Shown here one piece after another: positions 1 through 7,608 of a stretch of DNA of 64,000 nucleotides. The notes under the pieces are model-generated. The model did no database searches. It was not told the origin of the DNA and saw only the letters and a list, made by a program, of their open reading frames with translations. Each line of letters opens with the position of its first letter. Position 1 is the first letter of the stretch. Position numbers and translations under genes: made by a program. This stretch comes from an uncultured Dysosmobacter sp. (GTDB lineage Bacteria > Bacillota > Clostridia > Oscillospirales > Oscillospiraceae). The stretch is from NCBI GenBank assembly GCA_947625655.1, contig CANQPD010000012.1, positions 1 to 64,000 of the forward strand. Direction: 5' to 3'.

Positions 1-381
1 GACGCCAATCTGTCCAAGAGCTTTGGACGGCTGGACTCCGGGGCCAAGCCTCTTACCACCCACGACAGACTCCGTATGATGATGACCTACGACGGGGACC
101 AGGAACGCTATGCAAAGATTTCAGGACATGGGTTCCGAATCCTGGCGGAGGCCATGGAAGCGGACTTGCCGTATCGGCTGCAATGCCCGGCGCTGCTGAT
201 CTGCGGAGAGAAGGATCATGCCGGCTCCTGCATCCGTTATAACAAGGCGTGGCATGAGCGGACCGGAATCCCTATTCGCTGGTTGAAAAATGCGGGGCAT
301 AATTCCAACACGGATTCGCCGCAGATGGTGAATCAGATCCTTGATGCTTTCCTTCAGGAAATCAAAGAACAGAATCCTTGA
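1..381 (+). CDS. alpha/beta hydrolase, C-terminal part (cut by window edge)
   Basis: The frame is open from base 1 and ends at 379-381, so this is the C-terminal 126 residues of a longer protein. The piece has the typical end of an alpha/beta hydrolase: a strand with PALLICGEKDHA, which supplies the acid-residue region, and then LKNAGHNSNTD, where the His of NAGHNS fits the catalytic histidine. The nucleophile elbow lies upstream of the window. The substrate cannot be told. A terminator follows directly, so it is the last gene of its transcription unit. Confidence 0.8.
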   Translation, partial: DANLSKSFGRLDSGAKPLTTHDRLRMMMTYDGDQERYAKISGHGFRILAEAMEADLPYRLQCPALLICGEKDHAGSCIRYNKAWHERTGIPIRWLKNAGHNSNTDSPQMVNQILDAFLQEIKEQNP

Positions 382-388
382 TGAAAAG

Positions 389-430
389 GAGCAGTCACCC
401 TTACTGCGTTTTGGGTGGCTGCTCATTTTT
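389..430 (+). terminator. Rho-independent terminator after the hydrolase gene
   Basis: A 12-bp stem (389-400 with 413-424, one G-T pair) closes a 12-nt loop and is followed by ATTTTT. It starts eight bases after the hydrolase stop codon. Confidence 0.8.
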
Positions 431-541
431 TCGGCTTTGACCGAGAAACCGAAATAATGGGTCATCATCCTGAGAAAGGTGTTATGCTATCAGGTAAGAA
501 AAATGATTTGAATATGAAAACTCTACTTTGATATCTTTATC

Positions 542-570
542 TGAAACGAAAACGGATATGGTGCCGTCTA
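542..570 (+). promoter_or_regulatory. candidate ECF-type promoter of the sigma-factor operon
   Basis: TGAAAC (542-547) and CGTCTA (565-570) are separated by 17 bases, the layout of ECF sigma promoters (TGAAAC-N16/17-CGTC). It lies 38 bases before the ECF sigma start codon, so autoregulation is the natural reading. Inferred from motif match only. Confidence 0.5.
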
Positions 571-607
571 ATAGGATGAAGCCGCTTCAAGTACCGGGGG
601 AAAAACT

Positions 608-1210
608 ATGGAACAAATCGAAACAAAGGAAGCTCAGATTTCAGCCGCCATGGGAGATCAGCAGATTATTCAGCTGTTCTTTCAGAGGTGTGAGGAAGCC
701 ATTACCCAGACCCAGAAGAAATATGGTGCGCTGTGCCGCAGTGTGGCCCAGCGGCTCCTGGCAGACCCCAGGGACACGGAAGAGTGTGTCAGTGACACCT
801 ACCTCCGTGTCTGGAATGCCATCCCGCCGGAACGCCCCCGCTCTCTGCGAGCCTATCTGGCCCGCATCACCCGGAATCTGGCATTGGACCGCTATAATTA
901 CAATACTGCCGCCCAGCGCAGCACCGCCCTCACCGACGCTTTTGAGGAATTGGAACCGTGGATCGTTACCGGGCAGGGTGATCCGGACACAGAACTGGAT
1001 GCATCAGAGCTGCGCCGGGTGCTGAACGACTTCCTGCGCCGTCAGAGCGCTGAGGCCCGCACGTTCTTTTTGCGCCGCTACTGGTACGGAGAGAGCATCC
1101 GGGAGATCGCGGAAGAATGCCATGCCAGCGAAGGAAAGGTTAAAACATCGCTGTTCCGCACAAGGGAACGTCTGCGCGTGGAACTGGAACAGGAAAGGAT
1201 CGCACTATGA
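608..1210 (+). CDS. ECF-type RNA polymerase sigma factor
   Basis: A 200-residue sigma-70 family protein with region 2 at about residues 25-95 (AQRLLADPRDTEECVSDTYL, then ITRNLALDR) and region 4 HTH at about residues 135-190 (SIREIAEECHASEGKVKTSL). There is no region 3, as in ECF factors. It would direct core RNA polymerase to a small regulon. The start ATG follows a GGGGG ribosome site. The stop codon overlaps the next start by 4 bp, so it is translationally coupled to a membrane protein that probably acts as anti-sigma factor. An ECF-like promoter stands upstream. Confidence 0.9.
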   Translation: MEQIETKEAQISAAMGDQQIIQLFFQRCEEAITQTQKKYGALCRSVAQRLLADPRDTEECVSDTYLRVWNAIPPERPRSLRAYLARITRNLALDRYNYNTAAQRSTALTDAFEELEPWIVTGQGDPDTELDASELRRVLNDFLRRQSAEARTFFLRRYWYGESIREIAEECHASEGKVKTSLFRTRERLRVELEQERIAL

Positions 1211-2337
1211 ATCAAACTCGTTTTCAAAAATGGATGAACGCCGTGGACGATGACCTGCTGGAGGAAGCTCAGCAGCCTATGAAAAAGAGGCGTTCCTGGC
1301 TATACAGCGCCGGGGCGATTGCCGCCTGTCTTGCCGTGGCTGTAACTGCCGTCACCATGACCCACCGGGGCACCGACCAGCCGGCCATGATCGCAAACCC
1401 CATGCACGAATCCAGCGCAGCTGAGTTTCAGCAGCTGGGGTATTCCATCCCCCTGCCGGACAGTGCCTCCGGCACCTCCTACTACCTGATCGACACAGGG
1501 GAAAGCGACAAGCAAATGGCCGAAGTTAATTTTGAACAGAGCGGACAGTCGTACTACTGCCGTGCCTTAAAGGCAGAGCAGCCCCAGGACATCTCCGGCA
1601 TTTTTGCTGACTGGACGGAGAGCCTGGACTGGAGCGGTGAAGATGTTTCCGTCCAGCTGCGCAAGTCCGAGGATGCGGCCTGGGTGGGCTGGTATGCCCC
1701 GGAGGTCGAGGTGCAGTGGTGTGTTGCCGGCGGCAGCGATGCACAGGTGCTGCTGGACACCGCCCAAACCATTGTGGAAAAGCTGGGGTACGTCATGCCG
1801 CTGTATCCTATGGAAAATGCGGAGGACGCCTTTGCCGACGGCGGCTACTCCGTGGACTTCACGGCAGCGGACCTTGTCAAAACCGGGGACGGTTATTCCC
1901 TGACCGCAGAGATCTATGACTATGACCGCTATGAACTGGAAGACATTCAGAGTTTGAAAGAAGGCGACCAGATCCAGGTCTGTCGGAAGCCGGTGACCGT
2001 TGAGAGCATCCAGCAGGATAACGGCACCGTCATTATCAACGGCGGCATTGAAAGCGGCGGCATGGAACTGATCGAGGATGACGGCCTGTACCGTACCAAC
2101 GAAATGGATGACCAGCCGATCTACTATGATCTGGGAACAATCACCCTCCCCCTATCTACAGATTGCACCTTTGAAGATCACGCCGACCTGGAACAGGAGC
2201 CAGACGGCTTGGTTTATGAGTACGGGGACGTCTCTTCGGCCATTCAGGCCAGCGAAACGCCCTTCAACTGTTACAACACGGTCATCACTGTCCGGCAGGA
2301 GCAGGTGGTGCAGATCATCCGCTATTGGATTCCCTAA
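1207..2337 (+). CDS. membrane-anchored anti-sigma-like protein
   Basis: 376 residues with a short cytoplasmic N-terminus (about 1-28), one transmembrane helix at about 29-50 (YSAGAIAACLAVAVTAVTM) and a large extracytoplasmic domain. This is the topology of Clostridia anti-sigma factors cotranscribed with ECF sigma genes. Its start overlaps the sigma stop (ATGA). I see no zinc-binding HxxxCxxC motif, so it is not a ZAS-type anti-sigma. The role is inferred from operon position and topology. The extracellular part probably senses the signal or is processed by proteolysis. Confidence 0.65.
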   Translation: MNQTRFQKWMNAVDDDLLEEAQQPMKKRRSWLYSAGAIAACLAVAVTAVTMTHRGTDQPAMIANPMHESSAAEFQQLGYSIPLPDSASGTSYYLIDTGESDKQMAEVNFEQSGQSYYCRALKAEQPQDISGIFADWTESLDWSGEDVSVQLRKSEDAAWVGWYAPEVEVQWCVAGGSDAQVLLDTAQTIVEKLGYVMPLYPMENAEDAFADGGYSVDFTAADLVKTGDGYSLTAEIYDYDRYELEDIQSLKEGDQIQVCRKPVTVESIQQDNGTVIINGGIESGGMELIEDDGLYRTNEMDDQPIYYDLGTITLPLSTDCTFEDHADLEQEPDGLVYEYGDVSSAIQASETPFNCYNTVITVRQEQVVQIIRYWIP

Positions 2338-2369
2338 TTGATTGCCATATAAAATCGAGGTAACATAAT

Positions 2370-3635
2370 ATGATTCAGAAAGAAAAATACAACGTAAAAA
2401 GGGTGCTTGCCCTGATCCTGTCTCTCGCCTGTGTGATAGGGATGCTGGCCGGGTGCGGCCGACAGAACACCAGTGAAGGAAAAGCTGACGGAAGCTCCTT
2501 GGAAGAACAAACATCCGACACCTGGTATGAAATTGATCAGGAAGCAGGCATTCTGACTGTCCGCCTTCCATCCGAAAAGGAAGGATTCATTTGGGACTTT
2601 ACCATCAACGACACCTCCCTGTTGGAGCTGGTCACGGAGGAGGACAATGACGGCACCCTTGTCGCCAGTTTCCGGGCGCTGGGAGACGGCGAGACAGTTG
2701 TGTCTTTCTCCTATGCCAAGGATGACGCGCTGGAGGAAATTCGGGCTCTGAATGTTACCTGTAAGGACGGAAAAGTGTCCGGTATCTCCAACGCTTCCGT
2801 TATGCCCATCAGCGGGCAGGATGATCAGGAGATCACAGACCTTCGAAGCAGCAACAGCATCCCTATGATCATGAAGGAACACAGCGCGGTGACCTGCGTC
2901 TCCGAGACCTGGGACGGGGAGAATAACTGGCAGAATAAAACTGTCCGTCAATTCGTCAGTTCCGATGGCCGTCTGTGGTACGACTACGAACAGTACGATG
3001 ACGCTGACCAAGTAGTATACTGCGAGGCGGGATACATCAACGATGACGTTCCCGGCGCCCTGTATACCTGCGAAAAAGACGGCTTGAAGACCATGACGCT
3101 GTGTCCGGCATCTGAGTATGAAGCCATGGTGTCTGACCGCTGGCTGGCGCGTCAGCCGTACGACTATGAGACCGTGACGGACAAGACCGACAGCACGGAG
3201 TATGGAACCTCCACCTTGACCGCCGCCAGACAGAATCGCCTGACAGGGATCAGCAGCGAGGTCATTTACTTTATCGACGATGCGACCGGCCTCATCAACG
3301 GCATGGAGGTGACGGAGCACAGCGCCGAGGACGGCAGCGTAGTCTCCGTGACCCGCAGCAACATTCTCTATGATGAACCCCGGCTCATGGAGGAGCAGGC
3401 GGCTATGAATATCCTGTTCCCGGAGGACGCCTGCTATCTGAACGTGGTCATCAATCCCGGAAAAGAGAATTCCGAGGAACAGGCTTTCCAGGTGGATAAG
3501 TCCACGGAGGTGGAATTTGACGCCATGGAGGGCTATCAGCTGTACTACGATTATGATTGTACCCAGCCCATGGATTGGATCGACGTTGGCCAGAATAAGC
3601 TGACTGTCTATATTCAGATTGATATCGCAAAGTAG
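2370..3635 (+). CDS. secreted lipoprotein of the sigma-factor operon
   Basis: 421 residues. The N-terminus has a basic start, a hydrophobic stretch and the lipobox LAGC (about residues 26-29), so it should be a lipid-anchored surface protein. It is rich in Asp and Glu (for example TEEDNDG), and I recognise no enzymatic motif. It follows the anti-sigma-like gene by 32 bp and ends at a strong terminator, so sigma, membrane protein and lipoprotein form one operon. It may be the sensor partner or the main output of the sigma factor. Confidence 0.7.
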   Translation: MIQKEKYNVKRVLALILSLACVIGMLAGCGRQNTSEGKADGSSLEEQTSDTWYEIDQEAGILTVRLPSEKEGFIWDFTINDTSLLELVTEEDNDGTLVASFRALGDGETVVSFSYAKDDALEEIRALNVTCKDGKVSGISNASVMPISGQDDQEITDLRSSNSIPMIMKEHSAVTCVSETWDGENNWQNKTVRQFVSSDGRLWYDYEQYDDADQVVYCEAGYINDDVPGALYTCEKDGLKTMTLCPASEYEAMVSDRWLARQPYDYETVTDKTDSTEYGTSTLTAARQNRLTGISSEVIYFIDDATGLINGMEVTEHSAEDGSVVSVTRSNILYDEPRLMEEQAAMNILFPEDACYLNVVINPGKENSEEQAFQVDKSTEVEFDAMEGYQLYYDYDCTQPMDWIDVGQNKLTVYIQIDIAK

Positions 3636-3685
3636 GAGTTTCAGGATACTCAAAACTAATTCAAAAGATTTGCCCAAATATAAAT

Positions 3686-3722
3686 CGGTCGTGGTTCAGT
3701 AGTTACTGCTAAACCACGACCG
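3686..3722. terminator. bidirectional terminator
   Basis: An 11-bp perfect stem (3686-3696 with 3712-3722) lies between the convergent lipoprotein and HdeD genes, with T-rich sequence on the plus side (GTTTA) and A-rich sequence on the other side (ATATAAAT). Confidence 0.7.
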
Positions 3723-3773
3723 TTTACATTCACTTGAACATGCAGTCATATTCTGAATTACTCGACGGAGCAA

Positions 3774-4310
3774 TCAAATCCAAAGGCGGCCAGAAAAGCA
3801 TCCACGCATAATGGATACAATTCCTTGCAGGATCAGGAACACACCTACAACAGTAGTCATGGCCACAAGGCTGGCAATGGGTGACAGGAACGAGAAGAAA
3901 CCGGCACATGCAAGCAGAACGCCAATCGCTGTGAACCAGCCCCAGCCGCGTACTCCAAGACGCTGCAGGTCAAAGGAGTTCACGAATTTGGTTATGCCGG
4001 AGAAAATCAGCCACATTCCAAAAATGAACGGCAGGGTAAGTGCCGTAAACCACCCATTGCCAAGAACGAACAGAGACAGCAGCACCGTCAGAATTCCGTC
4101 CAGCAGGAACCATCCTGACCCAGCCATATAATTATGAGCAGTGGCGAAGATCACAATATCCACGATGCCAGAGAACAGCATCGCAACGCCAAGAATCATC
4201 GTCATGCTTGTGAGTGCGGCGCCTGGATTTCTCAGGCAGACGATACCCGCAATCACAAGCAGAACACCGGCAATGACCCACAACACACGGGAAGTTGTCC
4301 GACTCATCAT
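3774..4310 (-). CDS. HdeD/DUF308-family membrane protein
   Basis: 178 residues with about six hydrophobic helices and the repeated pattern of HdeD/DUF308 proteins: small Gly-rich helices, GIVDIVIFAT, and LILQGIVSIMRGCF near the end. In enterobacteria HdeD supports acid resistance; in Firmicutes the role is unknown. GGAGG lies 6 nt before the chosen ATG. It is just downstream of the Hsp20 gene on the same strand (31 bp gap), so it may share the heat-shock promoter. Confidence 0.8.
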   Translation of the reverse strand: MMSRTTSRVLWVIAGVLLVIAGIVCLRNPGAALTSMTMILGVAMLFSGIVDIVIFATAHNYMAGSGWFLLDGILTVLLSLFVLGNGWFTALTLPFIFGMWLIFSGITKFVNSFDLQRLGVRGWGWFTAIGVLLACAGFFSFLSPIASLVAMTTVVGVFLILQGIVSIMRGCFSGRLWI

Positions 4311-4341
4311 GCATGCCTCCGTTCTTAGCTAACCTTGTCTT

Positions 4342-4788
4342 TTATTCAATCGCAATCGTCGAATTCCTGGGCAGTTCTTTCTTTACCTGCTTGGGAAGAG
4401 ATACTCTCAGGATACCATCCTCAAACTTGGCGGACACATCCCGAGGTTCAATCCCCTCGCCCACAAAGAAGCTGCGGCTGCAGGCACCGGCGTACCGCTC
4501 CTGACGGATGTACTTGCCCTTCTTATCTTCCTGATCTTTGTCCAATCCCTTGGCGGCGCTGATGGTCAGATAGCCATCCTTCAGGTCAAGCTGAACTTCA
4601 TCCTTCTTGAAGCCGGGAAGATCAACATCCAACTCGTAGGTATTGTCGGTCTCCCGTACATCGGTCTTCATCAGGTTTTTGGCGTTCTTCCCATACAGCG
4701 GATTCCGAATAGAACGCATCGGGATCATAGGAAAGTCGTCATCAAAGAATTCATCAAACAGGTTCTCACCAAAAATACTGGGCATCAT
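4342..4788 (-). CDS. Hsp20/alpha-crystallin small heat-shock protein
   Basis: 148 residues, the usual length. The alpha-crystallin domain spans about residues 40-140 with its hallmarks: ELDVDLPGFKKDEVQLDLKDGYLTI, ERYAGACSRSF and the AxFEDGILRVSLPK signature (AKFEDGILRVSLPK), followed by a short C-terminal tail. The acidic N-terminus (FDEFFDDDF) fits the Clostridia Hsp18 type. It is an ATP-independent holdase in the cytoplasm. Its promoter overlaps a CIRCE element, so HrcA repression is predicted. Confidence 0.93.
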   Translation of the reverse strand: MMPSIFGENLFDEFFDDDFPMIPMRSIRNPLYGKNAKNLMKTDVRETDNTYELDVDLPGFKKDEVQLDLKDGYLTISAAKGLDKDQEDKKGKYIRQERYAGACSRSFFVGEGIEPRDVSAKFEDGILRVSLPKQVKKELPRNSTIAIE

Positions 4789-4868
4789 AAGTCATTCCTC
4801 CATTCATAATCCTTACTGAAATGCCCTGTGTGAGGGGGCTGTTTTGCCCTCCCGCTTGGAACGACTCT

Positions 4869-4897
4869 GTTATAGTCTCTTGCATTAGCACTGTCAA
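4869..4897 (-). promoter_or_regulatory. SigA promoter of the Hsp20 gene
   Basis: On the minus strand TTGACA (4892-4897) and TATAAC (4869-4874) are exactly 17 bp apart, about 80 bp before the hsp20 start. The -35 box lies inside the CIRCE operator. Confidence 0.85.
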
Positions 4898-4911
4898 TAG
4901 GAGAGTGCTAA
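4885..4911. promoter_or_regulatory. CIRCE element (HrcA operator)
   Basis: TTAGCACTG-N9-GAGTGCTAA, one mismatch from the consensus TTAGCACTC-N9-GAGTGCTAA. It overlaps the -35 box of the hsp20 promoter, so HrcA bound here would block transcription. Confidence 0.9.
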
Positions 4912-4975
4912 TGTTAACAGAAATACAAAAGTTCGTTCACATATGATACGATTTCTCAGCCGTCAGGCATTAGAA

Positions 4976-5010
4976 ATGCTGGGGCCGCAAGGAATGCCCC
5001 AGCACTTTTA
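4976..5010. terminator. possible terminator hairpin
   Basis: An 8-bp stem GCTGGGGC (4978-4985) with GCCCCAGC (4996-5003), followed by ACTTTTAG. No gene clearly ends just before it on the plus strand, so it may be the remnant of a lost gene. The rest of 4912-5174 holds no convincing gene. Confidence 0.35.
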
Positions 5011-5174
5011 GCTCTCGCCTACGAATCAGTCAAGAAAATGATGCCGATTATACCCCGATTGCACTGTGTGGAACCATTAAAACTGCTTTTGACAAGGAAA
5101 CCGAAGGCGGTGTTGCGCTTTGTGCAGATAGTGGTACAATGGCACTGAAAAAGAAGCTATTCAGGAGGCCGCTT

Positions 5175-6092
5175 ATGTATCAATATAGGATAGGTTCTAA
5201 CCTGACGCCGCTGTCTGGAAAGCCGGAGCCAGATACCTGTGTCCTTACACTGCTGTCCTCGGAGGAGCTGGACCAGAATCTCCAACTCCCGGGACTGGAG
5301 CAGGTTCTCCGCCATACACCTACAGCGAGGGATGCCCGCGTATGTAAGGCTGAACCCCACCGAAATTATCTGTGCGGGACCATTGTGACCCCACGGCATA
5401 CAAAAGAAAAGGCACCCATCGCCTTCGGATATCTGATGACACCCAGCCATGTGGTTTTGTGCGACGATGCGGGTGTGGCCCATGCCATGATCCAGAGACT
5501 GATCCGGGAGAATCCACAGATGGAAAAGAGCCCAGGCAGTTTCTTTTATACGTTCCTGGAGCTGATCATTGCCAAGGATATGCACCACTTGCAAGAATTA
5601 GAGGATAAGCTGGACCAACTCGAAGATCAGGTGCTGGCAGGCCAGTTGGAGGGATTCAACCCCAAAATGACGGCAATACGAAAAGAAATTTCCAACTGGA
5701 TACGGTACTATACGCAGTTGGATGATATGGTCTGTGAATTTCAGGAAAACGAAAATGAGTATTTCGATGAGCATGAACTTCGTCTGTTTCATATGGTGGA
5801 AAAACGCATTGGACGGCTGAAGGATGAGGCGCAGATGCTGCGGGAATATGGCCTGCAGGTGCGGGAACTGTTTCAGGCGGAAATCGATATTCGCCAGAAC
5901 AACATCATGAAGATACTTACCATCGTCACGACGATCTTTTTACCCCTATCTCTGGTGGCAGGCTGGTATGGCATGAACTTTACCAATATGCCGGAATTGA
6001 CCTGGAAATACGGCTACCCGGCAGTCATTGGCATCAGTGTTCTTGTAGTTTTGATTTGTCTCTGGGTGATGAAGAAGAAAAAATTCTGGTGA
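5175..6092 (+). CDS. corA: CorA-family Mg2+/divalent cation transporter
   Basis: 305 residues. The cytoplasmic N-terminal part has long helices at about residues 125-235 (LEDKLDQLEDQVLAG, then the QLDDMVCEF region). The two C-terminal membrane helices carry the diagnostic loop YGMNF (GMN selectivity motif) at about residues 270-275 and end in KKKKFW. CorA pentamers move Mg2+, Co2+ or Ni2+ across the membrane. I chose ATG 5175 because AGGAGG (5163-5168) lies six bases before it; an in-frame ATG at 5139 has no ribosome site. Monocistronic. Confidence 0.92.
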   Translation: MYQYRIGSNLTPLSGKPEPDTCVLTLLSSEELDQNLQLPGLEQVLRHTPTARDARVCKAEPHRNYLCGTIVTPRHTKEKAPIAFGYLMTPSHVVLCDDAGVAHAMIQRLIRENPQMEKSPGSFFYTFLELIIAKDMHHLQELEDKLDQLEDQVLAGQLEGFNPKMTAIRKEISNWIRYYTQLDDMVCEFQENENEYFDEHELRLFHMVEKRIGRLKDEAQMLREYGLQVRELFQAEIDIRQNNIMKILTIVTTIFLPLSLVAGWYGMNFTNMPELTWKYGYPAVIGISVLVVLICLWVMKKKKFW

Positions 6093-6136
6093 ATCCCGCG
6101 ATACCAGCGAATTGGTACCTCTTTGGACTTAATAAA

Positions 6137-6183
6137 CACCCCGTTCGTCAGGCAGTATGCCATACTGTCTAACGAATGGGGTG
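6137..6183. terminator. long hairpin between convergent genes
   Basis: An inverted repeat covering 47 bases (arms about 23 bp with two or three non-Watson-Crick positions) between corA and the minus-strand nuclease gene, ending 5 bp from the nuclease stop. It probably ends transcription from both sides. Confidence 0.6.
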
Positions 6184-6187
6184 CATC

Positions 6188-7312
6188 TCAATATTTATCG
6201 GTTTTTTTACCGTTGCAGGATTTACAAAGCATTTGACAGTTATCGGGCGTTGTTTGCCCGCCTTTGCTCCAAGGCTTGATGTGATCGCCCTCCATTTCCT
6301 CAAATTCAAAATGCTCTCCGCAGACAGGACATATCCCATTTTGCCTGCTGTACGCCGCCAGTTTTTCCCGTTTATCAAATGCACGCAGGTTTAACAATCT
6401 GCCTGCGAACGGATCGGTATCTCGGCAAAGTAAGAACTCATAAATGCCTTTCGGCTTTTGCACATCTTCATCCTCGTGTAGACGTTTTACTTCTGCGGAC
6501 ATGACCGCAGAATTGTAGGCGCGATTATGGTACTCATTGTAGAGATGACACCAATCCAACCCTTTCATATCCGAAAAGTATTTTGGGAAAATCTTCTCAG
6601 ACCAATGGATAACATCTTGGAAATACTGCCACAATTCATCTGCGTCCGCATCTGATTTATGCCGCGCCATATATTCGGTGATTTCGGAAATGCTTTGATA
6701 TTCGCAGATACCACGCAGCGCCTTTTCCAGTAATTCCTGCCTATTCGGGTCGCCAGTAATGTATTTGTCTGCCAGTAGTTTTGCAGCACAGTTCCGTTTG
6801 GAAAAATATCGCTTTGCATCTGAAAGCCATTCACCGGTATAAACAGAGTTCCGAAGTTCCTGTTCCGTTAGCTTCTCCCCTGCAATATTGACAACCCGGA
6901 ACCATTCTAACTTTTCGGATTCCTCCCCCTCGCAAATATAAACCATAAATTCATAGTTCATAATTGCATTGTACTTATCATCGGGCAAGGCGTCCCAATA
7001 ATATTTCCTGCCATCCAACGCGATAGAAAACTTATGTTTCAAATATTGCATAACAGACAAGGTTCGCTGCTGACCGTCCAGCACCTCATATCTGTCGCTT
7101 CCGACCTTAACCCAATACATGACATTCAAAGGAAAGCCTTTTAATACTGTTTGGATAACGGCCTCCGCCTGCTCATTGTCATAAACAAATTCTCGTTGAT
7201 AGGGCGGGCGGATCGCAAGTCTGCCTCCATAGGCAAAAACACCGTCATCGCCGTTGTCAGCATAACTCTCAAAAACCTCTCTGACCTTAATTTGCTTTGG
7301 CTCTATTTTCAC
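6188..7312 (-). CDS. DUF262 + HNH nuclease (GmrSD-like)
   Basis: 374 residues. The DUF262 domain at about 20-170 carries the signature DGQQRTL near residue 80 and YQREFVY before it. DUF262 is the NTPase-like module of type IV enzymes such as GmrSD and of several defence proteins. The C-terminal HNH domain (about 325-370) has CPVCGEHF, DHIKPWSKGG, NCQMLCKSCN, with four Cys and the His-Asn-type active site. It starts at GTG overlapping the stop of the upstream ORF (GTGA) and has AAGGAGG eight bases before. It is thus coupled to a DNA methyltransferase locus and is probably the restriction partner. Start codon and overlap are visible; the role is inferred. Confidence 0.82.
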   Translation of the reverse strand: MKIEPKQIKVREVFESYADNGDDGVFAYGGRLAIRPPYQREFVYDNEQAEAVIQTVLKGFPLNVMYWVKVGSDRYEVLDGQQRTLSVMQYLKHKFSIALDGRKYYWDALPDDKYNAIMNYEFMVYICEGEESEKLEWFRVVNIAGEKLTEQELRNSVYTGEWLSDAKRYFSKRNCAAKLLADKYITGDPNRQELLEKALRGICEYQSISEITEYMARHKSDADADELWQYFQDVIHWSEKIFPKYFSDMKGLDWCHLYNEYHNRAYNSAVMSAEVKRLHEDEDVQKPKGIYEFLLCRDTDPFAGRLLNLRAFDKREKLAAYSRQNGICPVCGEHFEFEEMEGDHIKPWSKGGQTTPDNCQMLCKSCNGKKTDKY

Positions 7313-7608
7313 TTGCTTGCCCTCCTTTTGATTAAAATTCTCTTAAAGGTATTTTTTGCGTTCCCACTTGTATCGTAATATACAAGGCTTGTCATATTTG
7401 CGGTGTAATGTCCTCTGCCACCTTGCGCACGATATTTTGCAATCCATTCTTCACCAATTCTGCTAATTCCAATTTCATCAGAGCCATACTTCCCCGTATA
7501 ATCAGCGCAACCGATAATTTCAAATTGTTCTGGATTGTACTTATCTAAAAATGTAATGGGAACGCCCATAATCCCACTACATCTTTCTCTTAATAACGAT
7601 TCTGTCAT
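7309..7608 (-). CDS. orphan second C-terminal module of the EcoRI-type methyltransferase
   Basis: 99 residues from the first ATG. It is similar to the C-terminal third of the methyltransferase just upstream: GVPITFLDKYNPEQFEIIG here against GVPITYLDKHNPEQFEIIG there, and FKRILIKRR against YDRIVIKRK at the end. The middle parts differ, as expected for alternative recognition modules. Its frame is open upstream of the ATG all the way to the (AG)11 tract inside the methyltransferase gene. No good ribosome site stands before the ATG. It is probably not an independent gene but an alternative 3' exon-like module reached by slippage. Confidence 0.65.
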   Translation of the reverse strand: MTESLLRERCSGIMGVPITFLDKYNPEQFEIIGCADYTGKYGSDEIGISRIGEEWIAKYRAQGGRGHYTANMTSLVYYDTSGNAKNTFKRILIKRRASK